Shown here one piece after another: positions 1 to 10,031 of a stretch of DNA of 64,000 nucleotides. Source of the stretch: Nemertoderma westbladi (taxonomy: Eukaryota > Xenacoelomorpha > Nemertodermatida > Nemertodermatidae); the NCBI GenBank assembly GCA_032718475.1, contig JAUCBJ010008278.1, positions 1-64,000 on the forward strand, in the 5' to 3' direction. Each line of letters begins with the position of its first letter. Within the stretch, counting starts at the first letter, position 1. The translations under genes were made by a program, and so were the position numbers. The notes beneath the pieces are model-generated. The model ran no database searches and had not been told where the DNA came from. It saw only the letters and a program-made list of their open reading frames with translations.

Positions 1-2
1 CA

Positions 3-320
3 TATATAGCAGATATGACGGAGTTGATAGAAGATGGTCTTGGTATCGGGGAGCGATATACTCTACTTTTACAAGCGTTTGTTGATAGCTTAATACGCGG
101 CGACGTTAGTCCAACTGCTGCGGAGGACGATGGTCGTTATATCGAACCGCCAATGTCCCAAGAGCAGCTCACGCGTGAGTTGGACTATAGAAAATTCGCT
201 GCTCGATATACGCAGCGTAATGGTACGTATATGGGCTTCTTAACTACTGGTCATCCTATCGATTTACACAATACGGACTATGTCGATTATATATCCTGCC
301 CAGCGGAGTCGGAACCATAA
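3..320 (+). CDS. C-terminal part of an unidentified retroelement ORF
   Basis: The frame is open to the left edge of the window and stops at 318-320, so it is probably the C-terminal end of a longer protein; the first ATG in view is at 15. The visible ~106 residues are acidic and Tyr-rich with no motif I recognise. Its position about 1.1 kb upstream of the 3' LTR would fit the end of a pol or accessory ORF. It could also be a chance frame, as no family evidence supports it. Confidence 0.3.
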   Translation, partial: YIADMTELIEDGLGIGERYTLLLQAFVDSLIRGDVSPTAAEDDGRYIEPPMSQEQLTRELDYRKFAARYTQRNGTYMGFLTTGHPIDLHNTDYVDYISCPAESEP

Positions 321-1081
321 ACTGAAATTCGAATGCGAAAATTCTATTCGAAATCGACTCTAAAGAAAAGACTCTAAAGAAACAAATGGACGCGGTAACT
401 CCAACGTATATTTGGAATTCTTGATAGAAGCATTGTAACAACAAACAAATATCACCCGCGTTTACCCTACCAGACGTGCGTCTTTGGTATTATTACGATA
501 AACGCTCTAGACCCAGCCAATAAACGGAAAGACATAAACATCCACGGAAACGTTGTGTTAAACACCGTTGTGCTCGTTATATTTACTGGAGTTTCGAGCG
601 AAACTTGTTTGACGTATCACCTATGCTCACTCGGCTCGAACGATCCTGGAGTAAACCTACGATCAGAGTCCCGGAATACTCGGTCAAACCTCCTCATTCC
701 TTAGTTGGACCTCAGACCTGCGATCCTGGTGGTGTCGCGGATCCTCGCGGACTGTATTCACTGTTCAAAGATCTAGCGCTACCCTAACAATTAATCGGTA
801 ACACTCCGACAGTGATTTCTAGCTAGCCGCCCATCTTACCTAGCCGGATTGTGACGCGGACACCTAATATCACTATCCAACCGTATGGTCGTCCCGTTTA
901 ACGCGATACAACCCCTCATCAAGGTGAAGGAGAGCGTTGTACGAAACGAGTTAAACGCTATTCTATAAAGATCAAAAAAGAAACCTGCGTTTGTTCAGAT
1001 AAACGTAAGTTATAACAGTAAGTCCAATCGATAAACGAATTGGCCTTATCTCAATTCGATTGGGAAATCCAGAATCTCTAA

Positions 1082-1348
1082 GAAGTTATCGAACTTGGAC
1101 GATCCTATTCTCTGCGAGAGTTTTTGGATGAACGTATCCAGCTACGAGCGGAGGAAAATCAGCTCGAGGAGAAGCATATCGAAACGGCAGATACCTCGAC
1201 CATAAATCCTACACCTTCTGATGCAATCATATTGCACCCTTCACCCAGGAGTTATGGCCCTCCTAGTAAAGTGGCTCCCCCCAAAGAGAAAAGGACTCTT
1301 GCTAGCCTTAAGAAACTGCGTAAACGCCGTCCGCGCAAGAAAGACTAA
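1082..1348 (+). CDS. Small charged ORF with basic C-terminus next to the LTR
   Basis: The open frame runs from after a stop at 1079-1081 to a stop at 1346-1348 (88 codons) with no ATG near its beginning, so it may be an exon or the tail of a frameshifted ORF. It is Glu-rich at first, Pro/Ser-rich in the middle, and ends in a strongly basic tail (KKLRKRRPRKKD) that resembles a nucleic-acid-binding or nuclear-localisation tail. It lies 80 bp from the LTR. Function unknown. Confidence 0.3.
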   Translation, partial: EVIELGRSYSLREFLDERIQLRAEENQLEEKHIETADTSTINPTPSDAIILHPSPRSYGPPSKVAPPKEKRTLASLKKLRKRRPRKKD

Positions 1349-1427
1349 CTGTTTAGAGTATTTTTATATTTTAGAAACTGTGATTTGTGTATATTTTATA
1401 GACTTAAATCCCATTTTCTGGGAGCGG

Positions 1428-2619
1428 TGTAAAAGCTTTTGTGGGATAACTGATTCGTTTGCCTTGTTGGCCAGTTCCCCCCCAGTCGCTAAGAATACTC
1501 TCAAAGTGATCTACAGCTAAAAATAGTGCAAGTTACCAGCTTATTGGCTGATTTGCTGTACGCAGGCATCTGGGCTCTGTTTAATCGGCCAACAAGCCTA
1601 GGGAGGTTGCGTCATAGCCTTGTTTTTGTATCTCCCAATAGAATTTGAGTTAGCCTTGATTTCGACCTATCACAGAGCTACTGAACTGAAAATTTCCTAT
1701 CTCACTGCTCTTTCTCTGTGTTGAACGGGAGCTTCGTGGAATAAGGGAGTTGGTATCCTCGTATAGAGCAGTAGTCACGAGTTTTTCAAAGCCACGAAAG
1801 AACGGCTTTTTAGTGTTTTATGTTTTCTGCTTTTTAGCGCAACACTAGTAGGTTTAATTATAAGGACATATATCCTTTAACTGCACCTCGCATTTAACTC
1901 GCATTTGACACACCGTAGTCACGGCCTTTAATAACTGGCTTTGTGAATACTGCATACTGCTATTTGTTGTCGGTTATTCATTATATTTGTTGATGAATTA
2001 TTATATTGGAATAACGAGAAATAACCCCGACACCCAATATTCTTGATATACCGAAGGTAAGAGAGAAAGGTTACAGATAAACGATTGTGACTTATGTTAA
2101 AGTGGTTTGAAGTGAATCTAATGTTATTTGATAGACCCTACATGAGTCAGTCTGTGTTCCTTTTATATGTGACTAAAATCAGTGAAGATCGGCAGATTAG
2201 TGTGCAGTATTGTGCAGCATTGTGTATGAGTGAGTCTGTTAAAGAAGCATTCCTAAAGAATGCGCCATATATGTGAATTATAATTAAGCCATATCGTTGT
2301 GAGTAGTTTAAGTCATAACTCTGTTTATGTAGATAAAGCGCCACGTCCTAAAGGAACTGTTAATATTACCGAAGGTGAATAATATTGTCAGAGATTATAT
2401 AATACTGTCAGTCGAATAATACATTAGGCTTACATAGCAATAAAATTAAACCGTCGAACCCAATCTCCCGGGAATATCCAGCGGGTGAATGGTCGCGCAC
2501 GGATTGGTTTCGACTAGTGTAGTGAATCAAATACTTGTCATAGGCTAAAAAGCGATTTAATATCTAGAAGACATCTTAATTTGGCGGGTTAAACTGCCAA
2601 AGGTCTGAAAGCGCGAACA
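1428..2619 (+). mobile_element. LTR (3' LTR of the left-edge element; same family as the solo LTR at 7923-9122)
   Basis: It begins TGTAAAAGC and ends GCGCGAACA (TG...CA). A second copy with the same ends lies at 7923-9122, which fixes both boundaries. An AATAAA signal at 2439-2444 supports plus orientation. The flanks differ on the two sides, so this is not a solo LTR. Similarity to the second copy is strong over the right ~800 bp (from about 1840) and weaker on the left, so the two copies are diverged or recombinant. Confidence 0.75.
2439..2444 (+). promoter_or_regulatory. Poly(A) signal in LTR
   Basis: AATAAA about 175 bp before the LTR end. The paralogous LTR has AATAAG at the same place, which suggests decay there. 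Confidence 0.4.
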
Positions 2620-3429
2620 ATGTTATACTGCTAACATTTACACATAAAGTTAGCACTACAGAGGATTCAGCCAATATAGTGATGCACACATGAGACGCTA
2701 GGGGGCGCATCGCAATATACACATACACATGTCCGAGTTTGCAAAAACTTTAAAGTGCTAACAGCCAAACTGAAAGCAAATTTGGACCAATCATGGATTT
2801 AGAATTAATTTGGCAGGTTTGGTTACTACTTTAAGTTAGCACTTTAAAAAAGTTAGCAATTTAAAAAAGTTAGCACTTTACCCTAAACAGCTGCTGTGTA
2901 GTTGGACCTTTAGGGGTTCTACAAACAACCAAAAGTTTTTTTTGAAATTCTATACTGAGACAGTCTTCTATAGTTCATATGTTTGCCGCAAGGAGTCGAA
3001 TTGTCAGAAACATAAAAGTAGCTGTAATAAACAGAACCAAACATCAGATTAATCTAAAATCTGGTAGGTGTTAGCGCATTTGATAAAATGATCCAACAAT
3101 GAGTACCAAGAATACAATGAACCAGCATCCAACCAACCAAGCTACTGTATATATATTAAATTAACCGTAATAGAATGATACAGCCAATGGGAGGTAGGAT
3201 ATGTCTATAATGGCACTGAATGGTCCGGCAAGTTAATGTAGAAGTAGCTGTAATTATAGCACTATTCATTAGATTCATCCTAATGATGCATGTCCTGATC
3301 GTTGTTTAATTAGAAATCCTACACACAGACAGACTTTTATAGTTCCTTTGTCTGCCGCTAGGGGGCAAATTGCCGGTTAGCATTGCATAAATATAACAAG
3401 GAGGCAAGCTATCACAGAACAGTAGTAGC
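2620..3429. repeat. Non-coding stretch with diverged repeats and CTCF-like motifs
   Basis: No gene seen. Two diverged copies of a ~60 bp segment lie near 2940-3000 and 3313-3372 (a run ending in tatagttc, then tttg or gtct, then gccgc). Short GTTAGCACTTTAAAA repeats lie at 2835-2882. Two sites, 2695-2708 (ACGCTAGGGGGCGC) and 3355-3367 (CCGCTAGGGGGCA), resemble the CTCF core motif. Confidence 0.4.
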
Positions 3430-4350
3430 TAATGGTTTTAAAGGGCTCGCGGTTTTATCATAGTCTGTTTTACTTCTCAGAGCTTCCCTGACAGCTACTT
3501 CATTAGCCTTGGAAGCGGATCGTTGCCAAGATGGCGAGAAACTGCGGTAATGGGCAGGAACTTGGGAACGTAGGGGGTGCCCATATAAAATGACCGCAGG
3601 TGACCGACCGTCTATTCTCGGGGTATTGCGTAGTTCGAGTAGGGCATGTAAAAATTCGTCAGAACCGATGTTACCATTGGTTTTGGCAACTAGATTTTTT
3701 AGGGTTTTGACTGTTACTTCAGCGAATCCGTTTGATTGGGGATAGTGTGGTGTTGATGCGATCCATGAAACGCCCCATATATTTAAGAATTCTTGGAATA
3801 ATTTGGCGCTATATTGCGGACCTCCATCCGATCGTAGACATACAGGTACTCCAGTTTGTACAAAATATTTGCGAATTTGACATCCTGGGATGTCGGAGTA
3901 TAACGCCAGCTAGTTATAAACGGAAACCCGGAGAGAAGATCAACATATGTTAAGTAATGGGAACCACCATACTGAAACAAGTCAGTGGAAACTGATTCAA
4001 ACACTCGGCTTGGTAAAGGATCCTTGATCAGTAGTTCTTTTGGGTTACTTGGTAAACGAACTTGACATTTAGTGCATAATTTCACTACAATTGTTAGATC
4101 ATTATTTATTTATTCCAGGCCAGTAAACAGCTTCTCTGGCACGTCGCTTAGTTCTCTCGATCCCTTGGTGGGAATCATGTAATCTAGCCATTACTTCTTT
4201 TCGCATAGCTTGTGGTATGATTAAACGTTTACCGAATAATATTATTCCTTCATCTGTGGTTAGTTGGTCCCAAATTTTCTTAAACATTAAAATATATTGA
4301 GAGTACTTTTCAGGGATTTGAAATCCTGATTCAATTGCATTAACTAATGC

Positions 4351-4400
4351 TAAAACTTAAACTAAACTAAAACTAAAATTAAAACTAAAACTAAAACTTA
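4351..4400. repeat. ACTAAA-like hexanucleotide microsatellite
   Basis: About eight imperfect copies of ctaaaa/actaaa interrupt the gypsy reading frame between RNase H and integrase. Confidence 0.7.
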
Positions 4401-4448
4401 TCCACTGTTGAGTCTTCCTTAACAGTCGTCTACTGGAGGCATCAGGTA

Positions 4449-4453
4449 TATTA
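4449..4453. other. Target-site duplication, left copy (TATTA)
   Basis: TATTA directly precedes the left BEL LTR and is repeated at 18904-18908 directly after the right LTR. Five base pairs is the usual size for BEL/Pao. Confidence 0.9.
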
Positions 4454-5167
4454 TGTTGCCGTTATCCCAACACCAGGGGGGAAAAACGCCGATGCTGGAG
4501 ACGTGACTTTACAGACCACCGAGCCCCGGCCAGTCACCGGATATTGATTGTGGAGAAGGAATGTTTTCTGAGATGCAAGTTTGCGGTTGATAAAAAGCTG
4601 CATTAGTTGGATATACTCTTTAATGTAACTTCCTATAGTTGAAACCTGTTCAACATCATTGAAACCTGAAACCTGATTAAGAATAATTTTGGGCTTCCCC
4701 AAATCAATATACACCAAATATTCACAATAATTATACACGATAATATAAATCCCTACAGTATATTATTTAATTACCCACTGTTCGCTCAGATTTTAGCCTA
4801 CCTAATGTTCCCCAGATTTTCCCTCGGTCCTAGTCTTAGTGCCGTAGTGTCGGTGTCGGTCGACCCTGTCGCGTGTCCGTTCCACCCCTCACGAACCCCG
4901 AAGGGAACGATCATCGAGAACCAGCACGGCTTGGCTAAGGGTCGGTCCAGTCGGTAGACTCTGTCGCGTATCCTTACCGCCCCTCTCGAACCCCGAAGGG
5001 ATCGGTCATCGAGAACCAGTACGGCTTAGCTAGGAGTCTGTCGTGTCGGTGGACCCGTTCGCGTGTCCGTTCCACCCCTCACGAACCCCGAAGGGTTCGA
5101 TCATCGAGAACCAGAACGGCTTGGCTAGGGGTCCGCCGGTTCATCGCAGAAACCCAACCACCTAGGC

Positions 5168-5192
5168 TTTCCGAGTCCCTTTCAGGCTCGTA
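5168..5192. repeat. Dispersed 27-bp motif, LTR copy 1
   Basis: TTCCGAGTCCCTTTCAGGCT followed by CGTA. Related copies occur at 5385-5411, 5691-5717, 9811-9837, 15529-15552, 18013-18037, 18230-18256 and 18536-18562. It has CGAG...CTCG complementary ends. Confidence 0.7.
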
Positions 5193-5384
5193 GTCGCTTC
5201 GGCAGCCGAGAAACTGCTCCGAACAGTCGGTAGGCCAGTAGAGTCTAGTCCTTTGTCTATCGACCCCGTCGCGTGTCCGTTCCACCCCTCACGAACCCCG
5301 AAGGGAACGATCATCGAGAACCAGTACGGCTTGGCTAAGGGGTCTGTCGTCGGTTCCCGTCGCAGATCCCGGTACAAGCAGTCA

Positions 5385-5411
5385 GCGTTCCGAGTTCTTT
5401 TCAGTCTCGTA
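5385..5411. repeat. Dispersed 27-bp motif, LTR copy 2
   Basis: GCGTTCCGAGTTCTTTTCAG followed by TCTCGTA; the same text recurs at 5691-5717 and inside the extra ORF at 9811-9837. Confidence 0.7.
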
Positions 5412-5690
5412 ATAGCTGCCGTTGACCAGAGACCGCTAAGGGCAGTCCTCGTCAAACCCGTCCTGTGGCCAGCCCTTTCGCATGTCCGTCCCACCCCTCG
5501 CGAACCCCGAAGGGATCGGTCATCGAGAACCAGTACGGCTTAGCTCAGGGGGCAGTCGTTAGTTGGCCACCCGTTCGCGTGTCCGCTACACCCCTCACGA
5601 ACCCCGAAGGGTTCGATCATCGAGAACCAGAACGGCTTGGCTACTAAGGGGCCGTCGTTTCCCGTCGCAAATCCCTGACACAAGCAGTCA

Positions 5691-5717
5691 GCGTTCCGAG
5701 TTCTTTTCAGTCTCGTA
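5691..5717. repeat. Dispersed 27-bp motif, LTR copy 3
   Basis: Identical over 27 bp to the copies at 5385 and 9811. Confidence 0.7.
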
Positions 5718-6061
5718 ATAACTGCTGTTGGCCAGGGACCGCTAAGGGCAGTCCTTGTCCTTTAGGCCTGGCGCATTACCAAATCCACCCCTACAGGCAG
5801 CAGGAAGTTGGCCAGGGCCTAATAGTACTCAGGCTAACCTGAATACTGCTTGCATTTTCCATCCCCCCCTGGCCCTTATAACTATGAAATTATTCCCGTA
5901 CCCTGTAAGTTCCCCCAAAGTTCGCCCATAAATCGCCCCCAGTTTATTGAATGTGCCCAAAACCCATGGTCCCGCACCCAGTAGTAATATCGGAATAATC
6001 AATTTTAATAAAATACAAAAATATTCAACTCGCGTTATGGAAAGTTGAAATACCGCGAACA

Positions 6062-6072
6062 GTCCCCCCCAA
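6062..6072 (-). promoter_or_regulatory. Polypurine tract of the BEL element
   Basis: On the minus strand TTGGGGGGGAC stands directly before the 3' LTR start (TGTTCGCGG). This is the plus-strand primer site expected for a minus-oriented element and helps fix its orientation. 6073-6354 is 3' untranslated sequence with no feature seen. Confidence 0.7.
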
Positions 6073-6354
6073 TGACCTTCGTGAAGTCTGTCGTTCGATT
6101 GAGTTTGCGTAGGTCATTCCCAATATAAAAAACCCAAATTTAATATTGCATAGTTTTAATTAATTTGGCCTAGAGTTTGTATAAAAATAAATGTTTGATA
6201 AATGTTCCTGGAATATCCCGATCCACTATTTCTTTCTCTGATACGCCTTTCGTCTCTTCGCCCGTCGACTCTCATCGATCGCTATAGCTGGTAGAGGAGC
6301 GTCCACATCCATCGTGAGTAGCGCTTCGGCTTGTCTCCTGGCGGCTCTTCCTTT

Positions 6355-7922
6355 CTATGGCATAGGGATCATGTCGGTTCGTCTTTCCAACTCAGACTTG
6401 CGTGCCTCTAGGAACCACTCTCCGTCACCGAACTCCTCTTTATACGAGTATAATCGTCTAATGACTTCAAATGGACCGAATAATCCGGCGCTCAGTAGCA
6501 GATCCACGTAATGGAAAGGTAGCGTGGCCGACGTGTGGAGGCGTTCCGGGAAGGAGAAATACCCGCACGCCATCTCCTGCGCGATATTCCAAGCGTTTCT
6601 CCGAACCTTGGTCTTTAAGTGGCTGTTTGCGTATGTTTCAAACATGACCATATTTCCCATAGCGGTTACGTCCTTGGTTGGACATTTGATATAGCAGCGG
6701 GGGCTAGAGGAATGTCCACGGAAACCGCACGTGGTGCAGAGGTTATAAAGGATCGGACAGACGGAAATGTCGTGGCCCGATGTCGCGCAGTATGGGCAAT
6801 AGAGTATCCCGAGGAGCTGGAGGCATGAATCGGTAACCCGATTCCTTCTGCCGCGTGGGCACTGCTCCGAACCACAGTCGCCGCATACCTCCAACTGCAT
6901 CTCTCGACCAGGAAATATCGGAATCGGGACGCCGACGTGATACTCGAGTCGTCGGTCGCTCTTCGGAATATTCGCGGTGGTCGGTAGCCCGCGGAATGCT
7001 AGGCTTTTGCGTAGTAGGTTCTCGCTCCGATAACCTTCTTTGTGTCCCGCTGGTCTCAACTCGGACGACCGTTTCTGGCGGTGGATCCATTCAGTTTGCT
7101 CGGCGTACCAACGGGTTAGTCGCATAGGGTCCTGAGGAACGGCGGGTGTAGTAGCCACCGCTGGTCGGCGAAGGGGTGCCGGGGTTTTAGACGGAGGGAT
7201 ACCGAGGAGATCGTCGGGTGTCGGCGCATCGCTGGGGCCCTCCTCGACCAGTATCGCTGAGCGGGTCCGTTGGTGGCTGGTACTCGGAATCTCCGACGAC
7301 CAATCTTCGCCACCCGGGAAAGGATACGGGGATAACCGTTGGCATATGTCGCCGAAGTCGCTCAATGCAGCTGTAGTGGCTACCTCCCTCGCGGGGCTAC
7401 CGGAGCCGCGTGGGGTGTAAACGCCTGCTCTCTTCATCGGTTCGGCCGAGGCAACCCGTTTGGCGGCCGGTCCATACGCGGCCTCCGGCTCGAGTTGTCG
7501 CTTCGGGGTGGAGAGTAGAACACCCTCGTTTAGCCATATCTCTTCCCCTTCCGAAGAGATCAGAGGCTCCTCCGCACCGAGAAGTTTGGTAATCGTAGGG
7601 ATGTCGTAAGGCCCGCTCTCGTCCCAGGAATCGATAACGGCGAGCGTTTTAGTCTCTCCCGGTGCGATGTTCTCGACCGCTTTGAACGCGTGGTGTATGA
7701 CCTCGTTCCAGTCGTAGTCGACGAAGGAAAGCGGGATCGCCGTAATAAGGTTATCGAGAGTTTTACAGATAAACTTAGCGACGGTGTAGCATTCCATAAC
7801 AACGTAAACGTAGTTCCGTCGATCGGGATTCTCCCACCTTTGGTGTATCGTCCACTTCCGATCAACGTCCTTCCATCGACCCTCTTGCTCGCTCTTTATT
7901 TCTAATCCCGGGTATCCACCGT
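6355..7922 (-). pseudogene. C-terminal segment of the interrupted ORF: zinc-knuckle region
   Basis: This segment begins just after the solo LTR and includes an internal ATG at 7795-7797 that would give a 480-residue protein. Its first ~60 codons (YVYVVMECYTVAKF) fit the third motif region of an RNase D-like fold. A Pro/Ser-rich linker follows. The zinc-binding part reads CGDCGSEQC, then CPYCATSGHDISVC (C-x2-C-x4-H-x4-C), then CTTCGFRGHSSSPRC (C-x2-C-x4-H-x5-C), roughly residues 645-715 of the uninterrupted frame. The C-terminus is helical and charged, ending ERRTDMIPMP. Zinc knuckles suggest RNA or DNA binding. This downstream half may still be translatable from the internal ATG, but that is conjecture. 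Confidence 0.65.
7918..7922. other. Target-site duplication of the solo LTR, left copy (ACCGT)
   Basis: ACCGT immediately before TGTAAAAG; repeated at 9123-9127. Confidence 0.9.
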
Positions 7923-9122
7923 TGTAAAAGCTTTTGCGTAATTAGCCGGTTATTTTCCCGTAAAGTACTCTGTAGTTGGTTTACCAGGCATAAAAGGGCC
8001 GTGTCCTTACTGTACTGGTGTTTTAGAGGACATAAAAGTCATTTCTTCCGTATGTGTACTTTAAAGGACATAATCCGTAATTTCGTGACGCAATAGCTAG
8101 ATACTCCTGAAAACAGTGTCGCTACCATGACGACGGCTAACAGCTGATATTGCCACGTCGAACATTTCTTTGTTTCTTTGTTCTCTCTTGTTCAGTCAAC
8201 CAATCAGAGCGTTTTATGGCTCTTGTACAGAAATTTCCTAGAAATCACGCAATGCGTTGTGGGCAGTGTTTACATTCTGTCCTAAGCCAGGAGAGAGCGG
8301 CTTTGGAATATTTTGTGCTTTTCTGTTTTAGCCTTACACTAGTAGGCTTAATTATAAGGACATATATCCGTTATCAAATCTTAACACTGCAAAACTCAAA
8401 CCAAAACATAACATACCATACCTAATCAAACAACCTGTGCATACTTTTATATTGTTATACTGCTATTTACTGTCAGTTCTTCATAATATGGTTGATGAAT
8501 TATTATATTTGGAATAACGATAAATAACCCCGAAACCCAATATTCTTGATATACCGAAGGTAAGAGAGAAAGGTTACATATAACGATTGTGACTTATGTT
8601 AAAGTGGTTTGAAGTGAATCTAATGTTATTTGATAGACCCTACATGAGTCGGTCTGTGTTCCTTTTATATGTGACTAAAATCAGTGAAGATTGGCAGATT
8701 AGTGTGCAGTATTGTGCAGCGTTGTGTATGAGTGAGACTGATAACGAAGCATTTCCTAAAGAATGCGCCATATATGTGAATTATAACTAAGCCATATCGT
8801 TGTGAGTAGTTTAAGTCATAACTCTGTTTATATAGATAGAACGCCACGTCCTAAAGGAACTGTTAATATTCCCCGAAGGTGAATAATATTGTCAGAGATT
8901 ATATAATACTGTCAGTCGAATAATACATTAGGCTTACATAGCAATAAGATTAAGCCGTCGAACCCAATCTCCCGGGTATATCCAGCGGGTGAATGATCGC
9001 GCACAGATTGGTTTCGACTAGTGTAGTGAATCAAATACTTGTCATAGGCTAAAAGCGATTTATTATCTAGAAGACATCCTAATTTGGCGGGTTAAACTGC
9101 CAAAGGTCTGAAAGCGCGAACA
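7923..9122 (+). mobile_element. Solo LTR inserted in the extra ORF
   Basis: 1200 bp, TGTAAAAGC...GCGAACA, flanked by the 5-bp duplication ACCGT. Same family as the LTR at 1428-2619. With no internal region it is a solo LTR left by LTR-LTR recombination. Short open frames inside it, such as one shared with the other LTR at 8596-8790, are not supported as genes. Confidence 0.9.
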
Positions 9123-9127
9123 ACCGT
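9123..9127. other. Target-site duplication of the solo LTR, right copy (ACCGT)
   Basis: ACCGT immediately after GCGCGAACA. Confidence 0.9.
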
Positions 9128-9810
9128 ATATTTTATTATAGTCCCGGAATTTCTGGGGTTTGAAGTCGATACCGCCGTTGAGCACAGCGAGGTAGCCGAT
9201 CCCTGATTTCGTCGGTCTCACCTCTTGGAATCCTCGCATGAACTCGGCGAATCGTAACCAGGCTAGTAGCGTTTGAGTGTCAATGCAATGGCTAAGGGCG
9301 TTGAGGTCGTCTCGTCGGTTTCTTCCTGCAGGAGCGTTTGCGTAGTCGTTCCGGACGTCCGCCTTGATATCCGACCCGATTTTAATGACGTCGAAGTCGA
9401 AGAGGATCTTTTGGATTTCTGGAGGTAGCAACCAGATCGCTCCGGCTGCCTGCACTTCCTGTCTGGGTGTCGGGAATATTCGGCACACCAGTACCAAACC
9501 GTCCAGGGTTCCGAGGACGATGACTAAGGATCGACCGTATTCTTTCGCCCCGTACTTTTCCTGGTAGTCGTCTCGGTTCTGGATAATCGATATGCGTTCC
9601 TCTCGAAGCGTCGCCGTACACTCCGACAGGTTTCCCCAGTGGGCGAGGTACGTACTCTTGTCGTCGACGAAACTTTGACATCTCGCCAACGTAATCGCTT
9701 TCGAGGTGGGCGTCGCGTTTCCCTCGTTGTCGTAGATCAAACATCGGGATCTGTAGACGCTCTGCCGGAACGTTTCCCAAAACGACGAATCGTCCCCTCC
9801 GGTTGCCTTT

Positions 9811-9837
9811 GCGTTCCGAGTTCTTTTCAGTCTCGTA
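9811..9837. repeat. Dispersed 27-bp motif inside the extra ORF
   Basis: Identical to the LTR copies at 5385 and 5691; here it is read as part of the protein. Confidence 0.7.
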
Positions 9838-10031
9838 CTAGCATCGGCTAACCGGAGGGCTCGTAGATTCTTAGAATCCGGTCCCTCTCGCCCGGTGAAT
9901 TTAACGACTCGCACGTTCTCATTTAGCAGGGTGCTCCAATTTGTATCAAAGTCAGGGGATCCGGGTTGCGAATATTCCAGTAGATCTATCGTGTTACGTA
10001 ATTCGCCGATAATTTGGCGATTTGGGTCCAT

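Larger units (their letters stand above)
1..1427 (+). mobile_element. 3' part of the internal region of an LTR retroelement (truncated by window edge)
   Basis: This stretch lies immediately left of a 1.2 kb LTR that lacks a target duplication on its two sides (AGCGG left, ATGTT right), as expected if it is the 3' LTR of an element that starts outside the window. The last bases before the LTR are purine-rich (GGGAGCGG), a plausible polypurine tract. It holds two modest plus-strand open frames and otherwise no recognisable pol domain; 321-1081 shows nothing I can identify. Assignment to a superfamily is not possible from this fragment. Confidence 0.5.
3430..4453 (-). pseudogene. Ty3/gypsy pol relic: end of RNase H plus integrase
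   Basis: Minus-strand translation shows the end of RNase H (PDASSR, the usual P-D-A-L-S-R spot) right at the BEL insertion point. Next is the integrase zinc-binding region (HDSHQGIERTKRRAREAVYWPGI, with CTKC following in another frame near 4073). Next is the catalytic core: STDLF near 4000, then LRSDGGPQYSAKLFQEF and PQSNGFAE in the 3850-3690 region. Last is a C-terminal part to about 3430. A stop near 4103, several frameshifts and an (ACTAAA)n insertion at 4351-4400 make it non-functional. Its missing upstream parts lie at 18904-19110 and 22068-22525, separated by later insertions. These are fragments of one old element. Confidence 0.85.
4858..5655. repeat. Tandem units inside the 3' LTR
   Basis: About six copies of a ~75-90 bp unit carry CACCCCTCACGAACCCCGAA followed by a GATCATCGAGAACCAG core, beginning near 4870, 4972, 5062, 5275, 5485 and 5580. 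Two larger blocks each include a copy of the 27-bp hairpin motif described separately. The matching set in the other LTR lies at about 17703-18498. Confidence 0.8.
4454..6061 (-). mobile_element. 3' LTR of the BEL element
   Basis: 1608 bp, TGTTGCCG...CGCGAACA on the plus strand; nearly identical to 17299-18903 (1605 bp) at a constant offset of about 12845, with scattered substitutions. Near-identity implies a fairly recent insertion. It contains about six tandem ~80 bp units (4858-5655) and an AATAAA signal on the minus strand near 5941-5946. Confidence 0.9.
6355..10031 (-). pseudogene. Extra (env-position) ORF of the BEL element, interrupted by a solo LTR
   Basis: An ATG at 10029-10031 opens a minus-strand frame that continues to the solo LTR at 9122. 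The same frame resumes at 7922 and ends at 6355. Removing the solo LTR plus one copy of its ACCGT duplication (1205 bp) leaves 2472 bp, exactly 824 codons, so the insertion broke a single ORF. The N-terminal part resembles the RNase D/DEDD 3'-5' exonuclease fold; the C-terminal part has zinc knuckles. It lies between pol and the 3' LTR, where some BEL/Pao elements carry env, but no signal peptide or membrane segment is apparent, so it is not env-like. Function unknown. Confidence 0.7.
9123..10031 (-). pseudogene. N-terminal segment of the interrupted ORF: exonuclease-like region
   Basis: ATG-started frame of about 303 codons before the LTR (the displayed stop at 9063 lies inside the LTR). Residues ~165-260 contain VIVLGTLDGLVLVCRIF, then a P-x-x-I-Q-K-I-L-F-D-F stretch, then VIKIGSDIKADVRND, then HCIDTQTLLAWLRF. 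This order matches the middle of RNase D/WRN-type 3'-5' exonuclease domains (strand, 'lL.d..i.KvG..i..D...L', 'cvDt..L'). A clear D-x-E first catalytic motif is not visible, so activity is doubtful. The 27-bp dispersed motif (9811-9837) lies in a linker near residue 70. Similarity is judged by eye only. Confidence 0.45.

Noticed and set aside
2094-2276. 60-residue frame shared by the two 1.2 kb LTRs
   Set aside because: Lies wholly within LTR sequence and differs in length and C-terminus between copies.
5079-5647. Frames of 60-110 residues in the BEL LTRs (also 17850-18492)
   Set aside because: They run through LTR tandem units on both strands; no start or domain support.
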